From: Flavisolibacter longurius | Lineage (GTDB): Bacteria; Bacteroidota; Bacteroidia; Chitinophagales; Chitinophagaceae | DNA: 64,000 nt | Assembly: GCA_013327885.1 (NCBI GenBank) | Contig: JABUMY010000001.1 | Span: 248,001-312,000, forward strand | Reading direction: 5' to 3' | In this document: positions 28,201-36,436 of the stretch, piece by piece | Layout of the letters: each line of letters opens with the position of its first letter | Numbering within the stretch: the first letter of the stretch is position 1 | Translations under genes and position numbers: made by a program | The notes under the pieces: model-generated | What the model saw: only the letters and a program-made list of their open reading frames with translations | What the model was told of the DNA's origin: nothing | The model's database searches: none

Positions 28201-30109
28201 CAATGCCGGTGCTGATGTTGAGGTTACGCAGGGTGGTTCGGTTCAATTAAAAGCAAGTGGTGCTGAAAAATATGCCTGGGACAACACAGCAGGTTTGAGC
28301 TGCACGAGCTGTCCCGACCCGGTGGCAAGCCCCGGCGTAACGACGCAATACAAAGTGACCGGTACTGACGCTTATGGCTGCAGTGCGTCGGATGTAGTTG
28401 CGGTAAAGGTTGTGGCCAAAGTATCTGCCCTTAAGATCGAAGCTAAAAATGATATTTGTGCCGGGGAAACTGTCGAAATCCGGGCTAGCGGTGCTGATCA
28501 ATACCTCTGGTCATCTACAGGCAACCTGCCCAAATCTTCTGGGTCCATCATTTCGGTAACTCCCATGGTTTCGACATTGTACAAAGTCGTAGCAAAAGAC
28601 AACAACGGATACATTACAGATACAGCTTCAGTTTTTATCAACGTACGTTCTTTGCCCAAGGTAAATGCGGGACCGGACGCAGAGATTACGCAAGGTGGTT
28701 CGGTTCGCCTAAAGGCCAGTGGTGCGGAAAAATATACCTGGGAGAATACAGCGGGCCTGAGTTGCACAAGTTGTCCCGATCCGGTGGCAAGCCCCCAAGT
28801 GACGACTCAATACAAGGTAACGGGTATTGACACCTATGGCTGTAGTGCTTCTGATGTAGTTACGGTTAAGATTGCCGCCGCCTGGCCGTCTGCCTTAAAG
28901 ATCGAAGCAAAAAAAGACATTTGCGCAGGCGAAACCGTTGAGATTCGTGCCAGCGGTGCCGATCAGTACCAATGGTCATCTACTGGCAGCCTGCAGCAAA
29001 CCAGCGGTGCGATGATCACGGTGAAGCCAACCGTATCTACGCTTTATAAAGTAGTGGCAAAAAGTAATGGTGGTAGCACTACTGATACAGCATCTGTTTA
29101 TATTACTGTACATGCGGCACCACAGGTCAATGCCGGTGCTGACATGGCTATTTGTAAAGGCGAGGTTCAACGTCTTCAGGCAACCGGCGCAGCAAAATAT
29201 ACCTGGAGCGCTTCGCCGGCACTAAGTTGTACAAGTTGCGAAGGCCCTATGGCCGCACCGGCTACCACTACCAGCTTTACCGTAACCGGCTATTCAGATT
29301 TTGGTTGTAGTGCAAAAGATTCTGTTTTGCTAACGGTGCGCCAGCCGATCAACGTAACCGTTGACCCGGTAGATGATATCTGTATCGGAAAAACCGTTAC
29401 CCTTTCTGCACGGGGAGCAGATGCTTATAGCTGGTCGCCTTCCGTTGGCGTCAACAACCCAGCCGCTGCTGTGACCAGCGTATCGCCAAACGTTACTACG
29501 CAGTATACAGTAGTGGGAAAAGATGCGGCGGGCTGCTTTGCGGATACGGCCAAGGTGCAGGTTACTGTTTGGGCGGCACCAACCGTAGAAGCAGGAGAGG
29601 CGCAAACCCTCACGGCAGGGCAAACAATAAAGCTGAAACCTACGTATTCGAATGATGTGACTTCGTATCGCTGGAGTAATTCCCAAACCCTGAATTGTGC
29701 CGATTGTCCTTTCCCTGATGCGGCGCCAAAGAACGAAACAACCTATCGTGTTGAGGTAGCCAATAACGGTGGCTGCAAGGCGCAGGATGACGTAACCATT
29801 CGTGTGATCTGCAGCAATGGAAACTTGTTTATTCCCAATACATTTTCGCCTAACAAGGATGGACGCAATGATAATTTTTACCCGCGTGGCAATGGTATCG
29901 GTCGTATCAAATCCCTGAAGATCTATAACCGCAGTGGTGACCTGGTTTTCAGCAACGAAAACTTCCAGGCCAACAATCCTGCTGCAGGCTGGGACGGCCG
30001 GTACAAAGGGCAGCAACTTCCTTCTGATGTATTCTTGTACACCTGTGAAGTGGTTTGCTCCAACAATGAAGTATTAACCTATAAAGGAGATGTTACCCTG
30101 TTGCGTTAA
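25283..30109 (+). CDS. Large secreted multidomain protein with PKD domains and type B T9SS (CHU_C) sorting domain
   Basis: 1608 residues. Signal peptide about 1-19; a FlgD/Ig-like segment (about 20-95, IKTLFTSKVFAAGKHTYNWD); a long beta-rich, propeller-like region (about 95-800); two PKD domains (about 802-890 and 890-972, each with W.FG.G and a .HLF/KYF..G.Y.V pattern); about 3.5 copies of a 153-155-residue double beta-sandwich module (about 973-1510); and a gliding-motility-associated type B sorting domain (about 1515-1608, FIPNTFSPNKDGRNDNF). The C-terminal domain means export by T9SS and surface attachment, which needs a PorP/SprF partner; that gene is the next one. Bases up to about 27.66 kb are clearly AT-richer than the rest. 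Ligand unknown. Confidence 0.88.
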   Translation: MKKLLTFLCVLLTYLCNSQQSFQFTSDGIKKLSAGVYDEDKNLIKTLFTSKVFAAGKHTYNWDGNDDLGNIAPKGKYSIQLVSHNLKSEWEGAALNTSSQISNKSWGGSKKHNGYYGAAIDIYEHTNGWVYYCTGMSENNITLRKFHLDSTDVAVYLKKSRTTNYAEQQGEKLGGLGSTYHIASDGKYLYVPAITWQSATLNVQNNYVFIMKFDLATDELAPFSVAGKSISPGNYNYPSVILLNSGLPRFASWKYNFSGVAVDDNFLYSAQKDQNTVRVFNKVTGVSVSTTTSISSPGRMASDGKYLWMIYGTNTIGKFLVSGGVINSTPVLTLSGTSDPHSLSIQTVGGHQYVYVTDGGGDQQVIKRYRTDNGAMDKSFNNVGYFGQLGGYSNNSVVIDDRFYFTKSHGKLAGLHVKSDGTIWLCDDGNNRILRFNSSLKKTHHLEWQGATYSLFMPAPDSSRLFVEYREYKVGYTGKLQNDWELKRQFEPSWPFTSAGAVQIAWVKTMSNKKIIAGARNPANARFYIMELTDKGARIITTFGEEGRTRTFRTRILPDGSLIETERFNGGNRFRRYAFTGYTNVIWKGETYQDPTWATDYTVVAHVETTDRTIGVNGGFNAITDDNKIIIFDGSKEGQGHHIGALEYGISKPQKWKWRAARSVNNPKGTPYPSDGSFETGNIVNYPGSSAAAIGDFVHWQYNGENWNGGQTNMHHLLYNNGLQLMQFGVAIANSTAVLPKGYPEMGGNTKTIASTKIGNSIYIWQGEEGYHCGVMRWKISGLNTLETFVIPLGGEQKAAPVANFSAADTVGCLTLSAKFSDRSTAGAEAITNWLWDFGDGTTSTEQHPTHLFKKSGNYTVSLKVTSQSGTTNTITKSNYIQVTEGIPVEIQGKMAVCATESVSLKGVAKTGNTADYTWRWDFGNGVIETGQNPAAKYFTKPGNYPVTLTVLDKTGCSGRADAILTVRSAPNVNAGADVEVTQGGSVQLKASGAEKYAWDNTAGLSCTSCPDPVASPGVTTQYKVTGTDAYGCSASDVVAVKVVAKVSALKIEAKNDICAGETVEIRASGADQYLWSSTGNLPKSSGSIISVTPMVSTLYKVVAKDNNGYITDTASVFINVRSLPKVNAGPDAEITQGGSVRLKASGAEKYTWENTAGLSCTSCPDPVASPQVTTQYKVTGIDTYGCSASDVVTVKIAAAWPSALKIEAKKDICAGETVEIRASGADQYQWSSTGSLQQTSGAMITVKPTVSTLYKVVAKSNGGSTTDTASVYITVHAAPQVNAGADMAICKGEVQRLQATGAAKYTWSASPALSCTSCEGPMAAPATTTSFTVTGYSDFGCSAKDSVLLTVRQPINVTVDPVDDICIGKTVTLSARGADAYSWSPSVGVNNPAAAVTSVSPNVTTQYTVVGKDAAGCFADTAKVQVTVWAAPTVEAGEAQTLTAGQTIKLKPTYSNDVTSYRWSNSQTLNCADCPFPDAAPKNETTYRVEVANNGGCKAQDDVTIRVICSNGNLFIPNTFSPNKDGRNDNFYPRGNGIGRIKSLKIYNRSGDLVFSNENFQANNPAAGWDGRYKGQQLPSDVFLYTCEVVCSNNEVLTYKGDVTLLR
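28199..29805 (+). repeat. Internal tandem repeats in the T9SS surface protein
   Basis: In-frame units begin at 28199, 28661, 29126 and 29585 with spacings of 462, 465 and 459 bases. Units 1 and 2 are close in DNA and protein (TQGGSV.LKASGAEKY, LSCTSCPDPVAS, DICAGETVEIRASGADQY); unit 3 is more diverged and unit 4 is partial. Each unit appears to hold two beta-sandwich modules. Confidence 0.85.
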
Positions 30110-30255
30110 CAGGTCAAATTTCCAGGCAGCAATCAAATTTAAAAACCAATAAAACCGATCAAAAAGATATTGAATCGTCCGGGCAGGAATTAAAACAGTG
30201 AAACACTACCTGCTAGAGCTGTTGTCCGATCTTTTGAAAACCCAAATCCAATTGT

Positions 30256-31269
30256 ATGAAAAACTTTCGCCACCTATGGCTGCTTGCATGCAGCAGCCTT
30301 TTTTTCCTAAGCAGCTTTGCACAGGATGTACACTTCTCGCAGTTTTTTGGAACGCCGCTTTACCGCAACCCTGCCCTCGCCGGCATTGTCAATGGTGATG
30401 TGCGTATTCAAGGTGTCTACCGTTCGCAGTGGAACAGCATTACCAATGCCTACAAAACCACGTCACTCAATGCCGAATACAAACTGGCGATGGGTACAAG
30501 TGATTACATGACTGTGGGTCTGCAGCTTTTTCACGACAAGGCAGGAACGACCAACCTTACCACCACGCAGTTTTTACCAGCGGTCAACTATCACAAATCG
30601 CTGAGTGATGAAAAAGCTGTTTTTCTTTCTGTAGGCTTTATGGGGGGACTGGTGCAACGCCGTGTTGACCGCAGCCTGATGACAACCAACAGTACGTATG
30701 ATGGTCACGGTGATGGCGAGTCGGACCTGCTGCAGAATCAATACAGCTATTTCGATGGTAGCACCGGTATCAGCTTGAATACCCAGATCACCGAAAACCC
30801 GGAAGACATGCTGGTTTTGGGAGCTGCTTATCATCATTTTACCAAGCCAAAGAATTCGTTCTTTAATAACCAAAGCATCGCCGTGCCGGCCAAAATGGTC
30901 TTTAGTGCCGATGCAAAGCTGGCTATCGGCGAGCAGTTTACCACAACCATCCACAACGACTATGTAAAGCAGGGTGCTTACAAGGAGTTGATCAGTGGTG
31001 CCTTGCTGGGTTACAAAATTGGTGCTTACAGCGATGAACCCGATGCCATTTTGCGGATGGGTGCCTTTTATCGCTGGGGCGACGCATTTATTCCGGTTGT
31101 GCAGCTTGATTACCGGCCTTTCTCGTTTTCGATGAGTTATGATGTTAACATGTCAAAGCTGGCCTCCACAAGCTATGGAAAAGGCGGTTATGAGTTAAGC
31201 GTAACCTATGCCGGTTTCCTTGACAGGGAATACTCTTCTTCGCATGACACAAAATGCCCGCGGTTTTAA
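30256..31269 (+). CDS. PorP/SprF family type IX secretion outer-membrane protein
   Basis: 337 residues. Signal peptide (about 1-23), then QDVHFSQFFGTPLYRNPALAG, the standard opening of the PorP/SprF family, and a beta-barrel with periodic aromatic and Gly residues (about 14 strands by eye). SprF-like proteins are needed for surface attachment of one cognate cargo with a type B sorting domain, normally encoded just upstream; here that cargo is the 1608-residue protein, 146 bases upstream. The pair likely forms one operon. ATG at 30256. Confidence 0.9.
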   Translation: MKNFRHLWLLACSSLFFLSSFAQDVHFSQFFGTPLYRNPALAGIVNGDVRIQGVYRSQWNSITNAYKTTSLNAEYKLAMGTSDYMTVGLQLFHDKAGTTNLTTTQFLPAVNYHKSLSDEKAVFLSVGFMGGLVQRRVDRSLMTTNSTYDGHGDGESDLLQNQYSYFDGSTGISLNTQITENPEDMLVLGAAYHHFTKPKNSFFNNQSIAVPAKMVFSADAKLAIGEQFTTTIHNDYVKQGAYKELISGALLGYKIGAYSDEPDAILRMGAFYRWGDAFIPVVQLDYRPFSFSMSYDVNMSKLASTSYGKGGYELSVTYAGFLDREYSSSHDTKCPRF

Positions 31270-31868
31270 AAACAATGATTTTGCCTGTTTTTAGATAGAG
31301 GCCGTTTCTAAAGGATTGGCTATGTGACCGGTCTTTTAAATATTTTTTTACCCATACAATCAGGGGCTTTTCAGCAAGGTTGTAGCTATGATGGAAAACA
31401 ACAGGTACCGGAAAAGAGGCATTGAAAGAGTGTCGTTTTAAGCCTGATCGCTTTTGGATTCAGAATAAGCAGGGCTGCACGATTACACTGATTTGAACGT
31501 GTTTTCGGCAACCAGTCAATGGTGGCAGAAAGAATATCCTTGGAAAAGCGGGAATTGCAATTTTGCAAATCCCGCTTTTGTTTTATACAGTACTCTATAT
31601 CGATTACTAATTGCCCATAGCGTAGAAATGCTGTCCAATCTATCGGGCTACCTTTGCATGTGGAAATGAAGGGATGGAAACCTGGTTCCAATATTGACGT
31701 TAACAACACCTGCCGTTAGCAGAACGACTCCAGACGTAGTTTGAAATCTAATGTCAATGTTATATTTTGCGCCGGCAGTTGGCCTATTGATGGGAAATGC
31801 GAACTGCATTGCCACATCGCTATGTTATCTGAAAGTATTACGAGACGCTTCGAAAATTACGTTAACCA
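31270..31868. other. Intergenic region with hairpin terminator
   Basis: About 600 bases without a convincing gene. Open frame 31386-31709 on the minus strand has no family features. A strong hairpin (see 31544-31583) lies inside. Confidence 0.45.
31544..31583 (+). terminator. Strong hairpin / terminator 275 bases after PorP
   Basis: AAAAGCGGG (31544-31552) pairs with CCCGCTTTT (31571-31579), continued by an inner TTGCAA/TTGCAA stem with one mismatch and a two-base loop, then T residues. Its distance from the PorP stop leaves about 270 transcribed but untranslated bases, or a small unrecognised RNA or gene. Confidence 0.7.
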
Positions 31869-32828
31869 ATGAAAGTTTTTCTTACATCAGCATACGGTGA
31901 TGTGAGGGCTAAGGAGTGGTTGTTGGCGCATGATCCAATGGCTGCAACGCTTCACACAGAAAATCCTGCGGACGCCGATGTTATCATCTTTGCTGAGAAC
32001 CATCCCGGGCATGATCCTTATTTCCGGGCTGTTTTAAAAAATGAAATCTATCGGAAATACAAGGAGAAATGCGTTCTGTACCATGATGCAGACCGGTCAA
32101 TCACACCTCTGCCCACACTTTCGCCTTCTATAGAAACCTGGCAGTTCAATACACGGCACAAACGTACGGCGCATTACATTGCCCGACTTTGTGAAAACGA
32201 TGCCATCAACAATGCCGCCATTCAATTTCAGGCGGAGCGGGAATACCTGTACAATTTCATTGGTGCAAGAACCCATAAGTTAAGGGCTCAGCTGCTCGGT
32301 CTTGATCATCCTGCTGATGCGTATATAAAAGATACAACAGGCTCGCGGGCCTGGGAACTGGAACCTGAACAGAAAGTAGCCTACGAACTTGCCTATTCCC
32401 GGGTGATGCAGGAGAGTTATTTTGTGCTTTGTCCCCGGGGTGTTGGTCCCTGTACGTACCGCCTGTTTGAAACCATGCAATTGGGGAGAGTGCCCGTCAT
32501 TGTCAGTGACGAATGGCCAAAGGTGCCAAACGTGGATTGGGACCAGTTTTCAATCTCAGTGGCGGAGTCAGATATACAGCAAATACCGGCAATCTTACGC
32601 GAACGCAAAGGGGAGGCGGCCGAGATGGGGAAAATGGCGCGGGTAAAGTGGGAAGAACATTTTTCGCCGCATGTAAGTCTTCGCCACCTAAGCCAGGCAG
32701 CTTATGAGTTAGTAGCTTATAGGTATACAATTGCAGATTATATAAAAGATTACGCACAATTTTTACAGGATAAATGGCACTTTCGTAACCTACTTAGGTA
32801 TAAAGTAAAAAAGCACTTGCGTAAATAA
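31869..32828 (+). CDS. Exostosin-like (GT47) glycosyltransferase
   Basis: 319 residues. The C-terminal half has the exostosin pattern SYFVLCPRGVGPCTYRLFETMQLGRVPVIVSD (about 178-210), where the last Asp and nearby residues bind the donor sugar nucleotide, and the N-terminal half has ADVIIFAENHP. No signal or membrane anchor, so it acts in the cytoplasm. A second member of the same family lies at 46613-47590 but is only distantly similar. It precedes the HTH-like gene of the capsule locus. ATG start. Confidence 0.75.
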   Translation: MKVFLTSAYGDVRAKEWLLAHDPMAATLHTENPADADVIIFAENHPGHDPYFRAVLKNEIYRKYKEKCVLYHDADRSITPLPTLSPSIETWQFNTRHKRTAHYIARLCENDAINNAAIQFQAEREYLYNFIGARTHKLRAQLLGLDHPADAYIKDTTGSRAWELEPEQKVAYELAYSRVMQESYFVLCPRGVGPCTYRLFETMQLGRVPVIVSDEWPKVPNVDWDQFSISVAESDIQQIPAILRERKGEAAEMGKMARVKWEEHFSPHVSLRHLSQAAYELVAYRYTIADYIKDYAQFLQDKWHFRNLLRYKVKKHLRK

Positions 32829-33144
32829 GATGCTATCACTCTTCAAAGTGGAAATCATTAAAGTGTTCCCAGGAAGTTCCCAACGTACCTGTAGATTACA
32901 CAAGGCGTCATAACTGAAAACGTAAAGAAAAGATTTCACGAAAAGAATGATCAAGGAAAAGAGTTGGTTTTTTGCACAATCGTTGTGTAAAAATTTCTCT
33001 TCTTTAAGTCTGTTTAAAAACAAATGATTTTCGACCTTTTAGTTTCAGAAGTTTCTAAAAGAAGCTTTGTTTTTGGTGAGATTTGATCTGCATTCATGAA
33101 AACTTATCTATTTTGGCTGTTTGGAATACAAAACAGGAGATGGT
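32829..33144. other. Intergenic region upstream of HTH-like gene
   Basis: About 315 AT-rich bases. No gene seen; no exact TAnnTTTG box with a proper -33 element. Confidence 0.4.
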
Positions 33145-34368
33145 ATGCAGCCAAATTACGACCCCCTGAAAAGCGAAGTGGAGAGAATCTACGGCAAACA
33201 AATCGTAACCTATTCGGATTGCCTGACCCTTTCTAAAGAAATAACCTTGCGCACCGGCTTCCGGCTGAATGTGAACACGCTCCGCCGTTTTTTTGGCCTT
33301 GTGCAGGCCGTTTACCCACCATCGGTCACCACCCTTGATATATTGTCGCGGTTTTGCGGGTTCCAATCCTTCGAAAATTATAAGGCTTTCCAAAATACGC
33401 AAACAAACGCCGATGATGTGCAATCTTCTCCGTTCCTGCAGTACGCAGATCTTTTGTTTAGCCGGGCTGCGGCCACCACTTATACAGATCCTACCTGGAC
33501 GGGGATTGTACGGGAAACAATCCTTTTCCTGGAAAAGCATCCTTCCCTGATCGATACGTTTCAGCGGAGTATTGCCAGGACCCGGATCGGGCAGGATATT
33601 TTCTTTGAGCAGTTTGTTAACCTTGACCAACTGAACGGAAATTTTGGCGCTGGCCTGCGGTATTACCTTTCGGAAAAAAATACCCGCGAAGGACGGCTGT
33701 TCACGCATGCCTTGCTTTGCTTGCGCTATTACCTGGCAAATGATTGCACAAACCTGGCGAGGCATTACCATGAATTGCTTCAGGATACAATAGACGAAAG
33801 GGTACACCCTTTTCTGGCGGCACGTTTTTTTGCTGCGCAACTCTTTTTTCATCACGGGAGTCCAACGGAAATTTTCAGCATCGTAACCGCCGCAAGGGAA
33901 TGCTTCCGACACTTACTGCCTTCGCGGGATATCTACCAGGCATTTCCCTGCTTTGAACTGTTTATGACTGAAGCTCTGGTGCTTACCCGCCAGCCACTTG
34001 AAGCGCTATTCTATATCCAGGAATCCCGGAAGAAACGCACAGATTATTACCCTCCTGCTGTTGACAGAAACCTCTTTTCTCCTTTTGATCTTTACGAAGC
34101 GGCTGCGTATACCATGCTAAAAGAGGAGGAGAAAGCAAAAAAAGCGTTTCGCCGGGTAAATCCCATGAAGTTTTATTTTTTATCCCGGCAGTTTCACAAC
34201 ATTGTTTACCTCTCTGTAGAAAACCTCCTTTTCACACCAAAAGCAAAAACCAACAGGCCACAGATCGCTAACCTTGTAGCGCAGACCGGCTTTCTTCACC
34301 TGCAAGAGTTTTTAAACGAAGTAGCGGTTGTGAACAAAAAAGAACAGGCTAAGGGCTTTCATTTATAG
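33145..34368 (+). CDS. Putative HTH-like protein with large helical C-terminal region, upstream of capsule operon
   Basis: 407 residues from ATG 33145; an in-frame TTG at 33121 is less likely. Residues about 20-78 (YSDCLTLSKEITLRTGF, VNTLRRFFGLV, PPSVTTLDILSRFCGF) recall a helix-turn-helix-like module found in uncharacterised Bacteroidota proteins (recall, not a search result). The remaining 320 residues are helical with repeated aromatic and Leu positions resembling TPR-like solenoid sequence. No signal peptide. Its place directly before the capsule leader makes a regulator plausible, but neither DNA binding nor target is shown. Confidence 0.5.
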   Translation: MQPNYDPLKSEVERIYGKQIVTYSDCLTLSKEITLRTGFRLNVNTLRRFFGLVQAVYPPSVTTLDILSRFCGFQSFENYKAFQNTQTNADDVQSSPFLQYADLLFSRAAATTYTDPTWTGIVRETILFLEKHPSLIDTFQRSIARTRIGQDIFFEQFVNLDQLNGNFGAGLRYYLSEKNTREGRLFTHALLCLRYYLANDCTNLARHYHELLQDTIDERVHPFLAARFFAAQLFFHHGSPTEIFSIVTAARECFRHLLPSRDIYQAFPCFELFMTEALVLTRQPLEALFYIQESRKKRTDYYPPAVDRNLFSPFDLYEAAAYTMLKEEEKAKKAFRRVNPMKFYFLSRQFHNIVYLSVENLLFTPKAKTNRPQIANLVAQTGFLHLQEFLNEVAVVNKKEQAKGFHL

Positions 34369-35026
34369 ACAAGTGTTCTATTTTTACAGTCGCTTACCAG
34401 AATCCCCTATGAAATTCCAAACTCTAGAAGTATTTCGGCAATCTGTAAGTTGTTGACCTATGATGATTAGCGTTTGGTTTTGATTGGTGCCGGTTTCTAT
34501 TCTGATCTTCATACTGCGATACAACTTCCTGAACCATGTTTTGTTTTGACGCATGCTGCTAACCTATCTGCGGCTTTGTTTATATGCAGTAACTGTATGC
34601 ATTGCTGGAGATAGGGAAGGGCCAAGGTGATGAGTGTGGATGAGGCTGTTGCGAATTGTCTACATATTTCTGTCTTAAGGTATTGAAAATGATTGGATTC
34701 TGTTGGCAATTGAATTGTATAAAGATGGTCCTGCTGCAAAAGGAATGGCTCCGGTTTATAATTTTTGCTCAAGCCGCTTATTTGTCCGGGAATTTAGAAA
34801 TGGTCAAAAAAAAATATACATTTATGTGCTGATTTGGAGCGAAGGTTCTGTTTTTAGCATAGGAAAGAATAGATTAGATAGAACCCTGATCCAGATGAAA
34901 AACTAACTGCCAACATTCCAAAAGAATCATTGTCAGTAGTAAAAGCCAACAACACCCAAACGAAAACTGTTACTGGGATCGGCGAAGCCATGAAAAAAAC
35001 CAAACTTGCAACCCAACCCTACTTAT
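34369..35026. other. Long leader/intergenic region of the capsule operon
   Basis: About 660 bases before the UpxY gene. An imperfect inverted repeat CCTATCT (34563-34569) / AGATAGG (34609-34615) with inner pairing could fold in RNA. A 67-codon frame at 34703-34906 has no family features and is not called. No exact promoter consensus was found, but the main promoter of the locus should lie here. Confidence 0.4.
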
Positions 35027-35590
35027 ATGAATGCAAAGGCCCTTTGGTATGCTGTTTATACCAAACCCCGCTGGGAAAAAAAAGTTGCCGAGCTTTTGAC
35101 CCGGAAGGGAATTGAAAACTATTGCCCTTTAAATAAAGTTGTAAAACAATGGCATGACCGCAAAAAGCTGGTCGAAGAGCCCCTGTTTACTTCTTATGTT
35201 TTTGTTTATATAACGCCCTCTGACCTGGCCGAAGTAAAGAAAACGGCCGGTGTTCTCAATTTCGTTTACTGGCTTGGTAAACCGGCTGTTATCCGGGCGG
35301 AAGAGATCATCACCATTCAAAAGTTTTTAAATGAATACAGGGCTGTTCAACTGCAAAAGGTAACCGTATCACCTGCCGATACCGTTCAGGTTATCAGTGG
35401 CCCGTTGATGAGCCTTGAAGGCACGGTGCTTGAAGTGTTCCAGAAAAAAGTCAAAGTCATCCTGCCTTCTCTGGGGTATGCCATGGTGGCCGAACTGGAA
35501 AGAACAAGCATTGAAGTGATCAGTGCCCAAAGCAATTTATCGAATTCGCAACTGCCCCCATCTGCACTTAAACATTTCAAAATCGCTTAA
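35027..35590 (+). CDS. UpxY family transcription antiterminator (NusG paralogue)
   Basis: 187 residues from ATG 35027; an in-frame TTG at 35006 would add seven residues. Starts with the NusG N-terminal domain (ALWYAVYTKPRWEKKVAELL, about 4-23; YVFVYI near 60) and ends in a KOW-like segment (VQVISGPLMSLEGTVLEV, about 123-140). In Bacteroides, UpxY proteins bind RNA polymerase at the 5' leader of their own capsule operon and let it read through the long operon; the first-gene position here fits that role. Twelve bases separate it from the Wza-like gene. Confidence 0.9.
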   Translation: MNAKALWYAVYTKPRWEKKVAELLTRKGIENYCPLNKVVKQWHDRKKLVEEPLFTSYVFVYITPSDLAEVKKTAGVLNFVYWLGKPAVIRAEEIITIQKFLNEYRAVQLQKVTVSPADTVQVISGPLMSLEGTVLEVFQKKVKVILPSLGYAMVAELERTSIEVISAQSNLSNSQLPPSALKHFKIA

Positions 35591-35602
35591 AGATCCCTCG
35601 TT

Positions 35603-36433
35603 ATGAATGTAAAAAAACAGGCCGCAGTTCTGCCGGCCCTTGCTCTTTTTATTGTCTTTGCCATTACAGCCTGTACCCCTCAGAAAGACCTGACGCAGTA
35701 TATGTTGTTCCAGAACTCAAGGGACAGCCTGGCTACAGCGCTGAAGGAAACCGCCATTCAGCCCAATGACCTGTTGAGTATCCAGGTGTTAAGTAAAAGC
35801 ATCAACCAAGAACAAACCGCACTATTCAACTTGTTTAATAGTGGTGTTTCTTCTGCCAGTTCAGGTAGCTCGGGCGGCACAGGCGGTGGCGGGTCGTTGC
35901 CAATAGGCTACCAGGTATCTGCAGCCGGAAATATTGAAATACCACTTGTAGGCGAGGTGAAAGCAGCGGGTCTGACAAAGAACCAATTGGAGACAGCACT
36001 TGAACAAAAACTGGCTTCTTATGTAAAGGACCCCATGGTAAATGTGCGGTTTTTGCAATACAACATCAGTGTTTTAGGTGAGGTGAAGCAGCCTGGCATT
36101 AAAGGTTTTCCTACCGACCGTGTAACCATTGTTGATGCCCTAACAGCTGCAGGTGATATGACGGACTTCGGCAGAAGGGACAATGTGCAGGTAATCCGGG
36201 AGCAAAATGGACAGCGTAAACATTATACCGTTAACCTCAGTAACAGTCGCAACTTGTTTGCTTCTCCTGCTTACCAACTGCAGCCCAATGACATTGTTTA
36301 TGTCAGTCCCTCTGAAAATAAACTAAAGAATATGGCTGTAGACCCTGAAGCATTGCGCAGGAGAGGACTAATCTTAACTGCTATCGGTATCGCCGCTACG
36401 GTTGCTAATTTACTTATTCGTTTCAATCAATAA
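35603..36433 (+). CDS. Wza-like polysaccharide export lipoprotein
   Basis: 276 residues. Signal peptide with lipobox ITAC (about Cys 24). Poly_export domain: IQPNDLLSIQVLSK (about 52-65), YQVSAAGNIEIPLVGEV..AGLTKNQLE (about 105-135), then SLBB segment YNISVLGEVKQPGIKGFP (about 153-170) and PNDIVYVSPSE. A membrane helix is seen near the C-terminus (about 252-270). It would form the outer-membrane channel of the capsule export machinery, partnered with the Wzc-like kinase encoded 3 bases later. A Ser/Gly-rich low-complexity stretch (about 81-100) interrupts the domain. Confidence 0.9.
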   Translation: MNVKKQAAVLPALALFIVFAITACTPQKDLTQYMLFQNSRDSLATALKETAIQPNDLLSIQVLSKSINQEQTALFNLFNSGVSSASSGSSGGTGGGGSLPIGYQVSAAGNIEIPLVGEVKAAGLTKNQLETALEQKLASYVKDPMVNVRFLQYNISVLGEVKQPGIKGFPTDRVTIVDALTAAGDMTDFGRRDNVQVIREQNGQRKHYTVNLSNSRNLFASPAYQLQPNDIVYVSPSENKLKNMAVDPEALRRRGLILTAIGIAATVANLLIRFNQ

Positions 36434-36436
36434 ATC

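Noticed and set aside
31386-31709. 107-codon minus-strand frame after the PorP gene
   Set aside because: It runs across the strong hairpin at 31544-31583 and shows no recognisable family or signal peptide.
34703-34906. 67-codon frame in the capsule leader
   Set aside because: No ATG start, no family signs and no conserved neighbour; kept only as part of the leader region.
35603-36433. Possible phase-variable Gly/Ser tract in the Wza-like gene
   Set aside because: The tract is made of mixed codons, not a simple DNA repeat, so slippage is unlikely.
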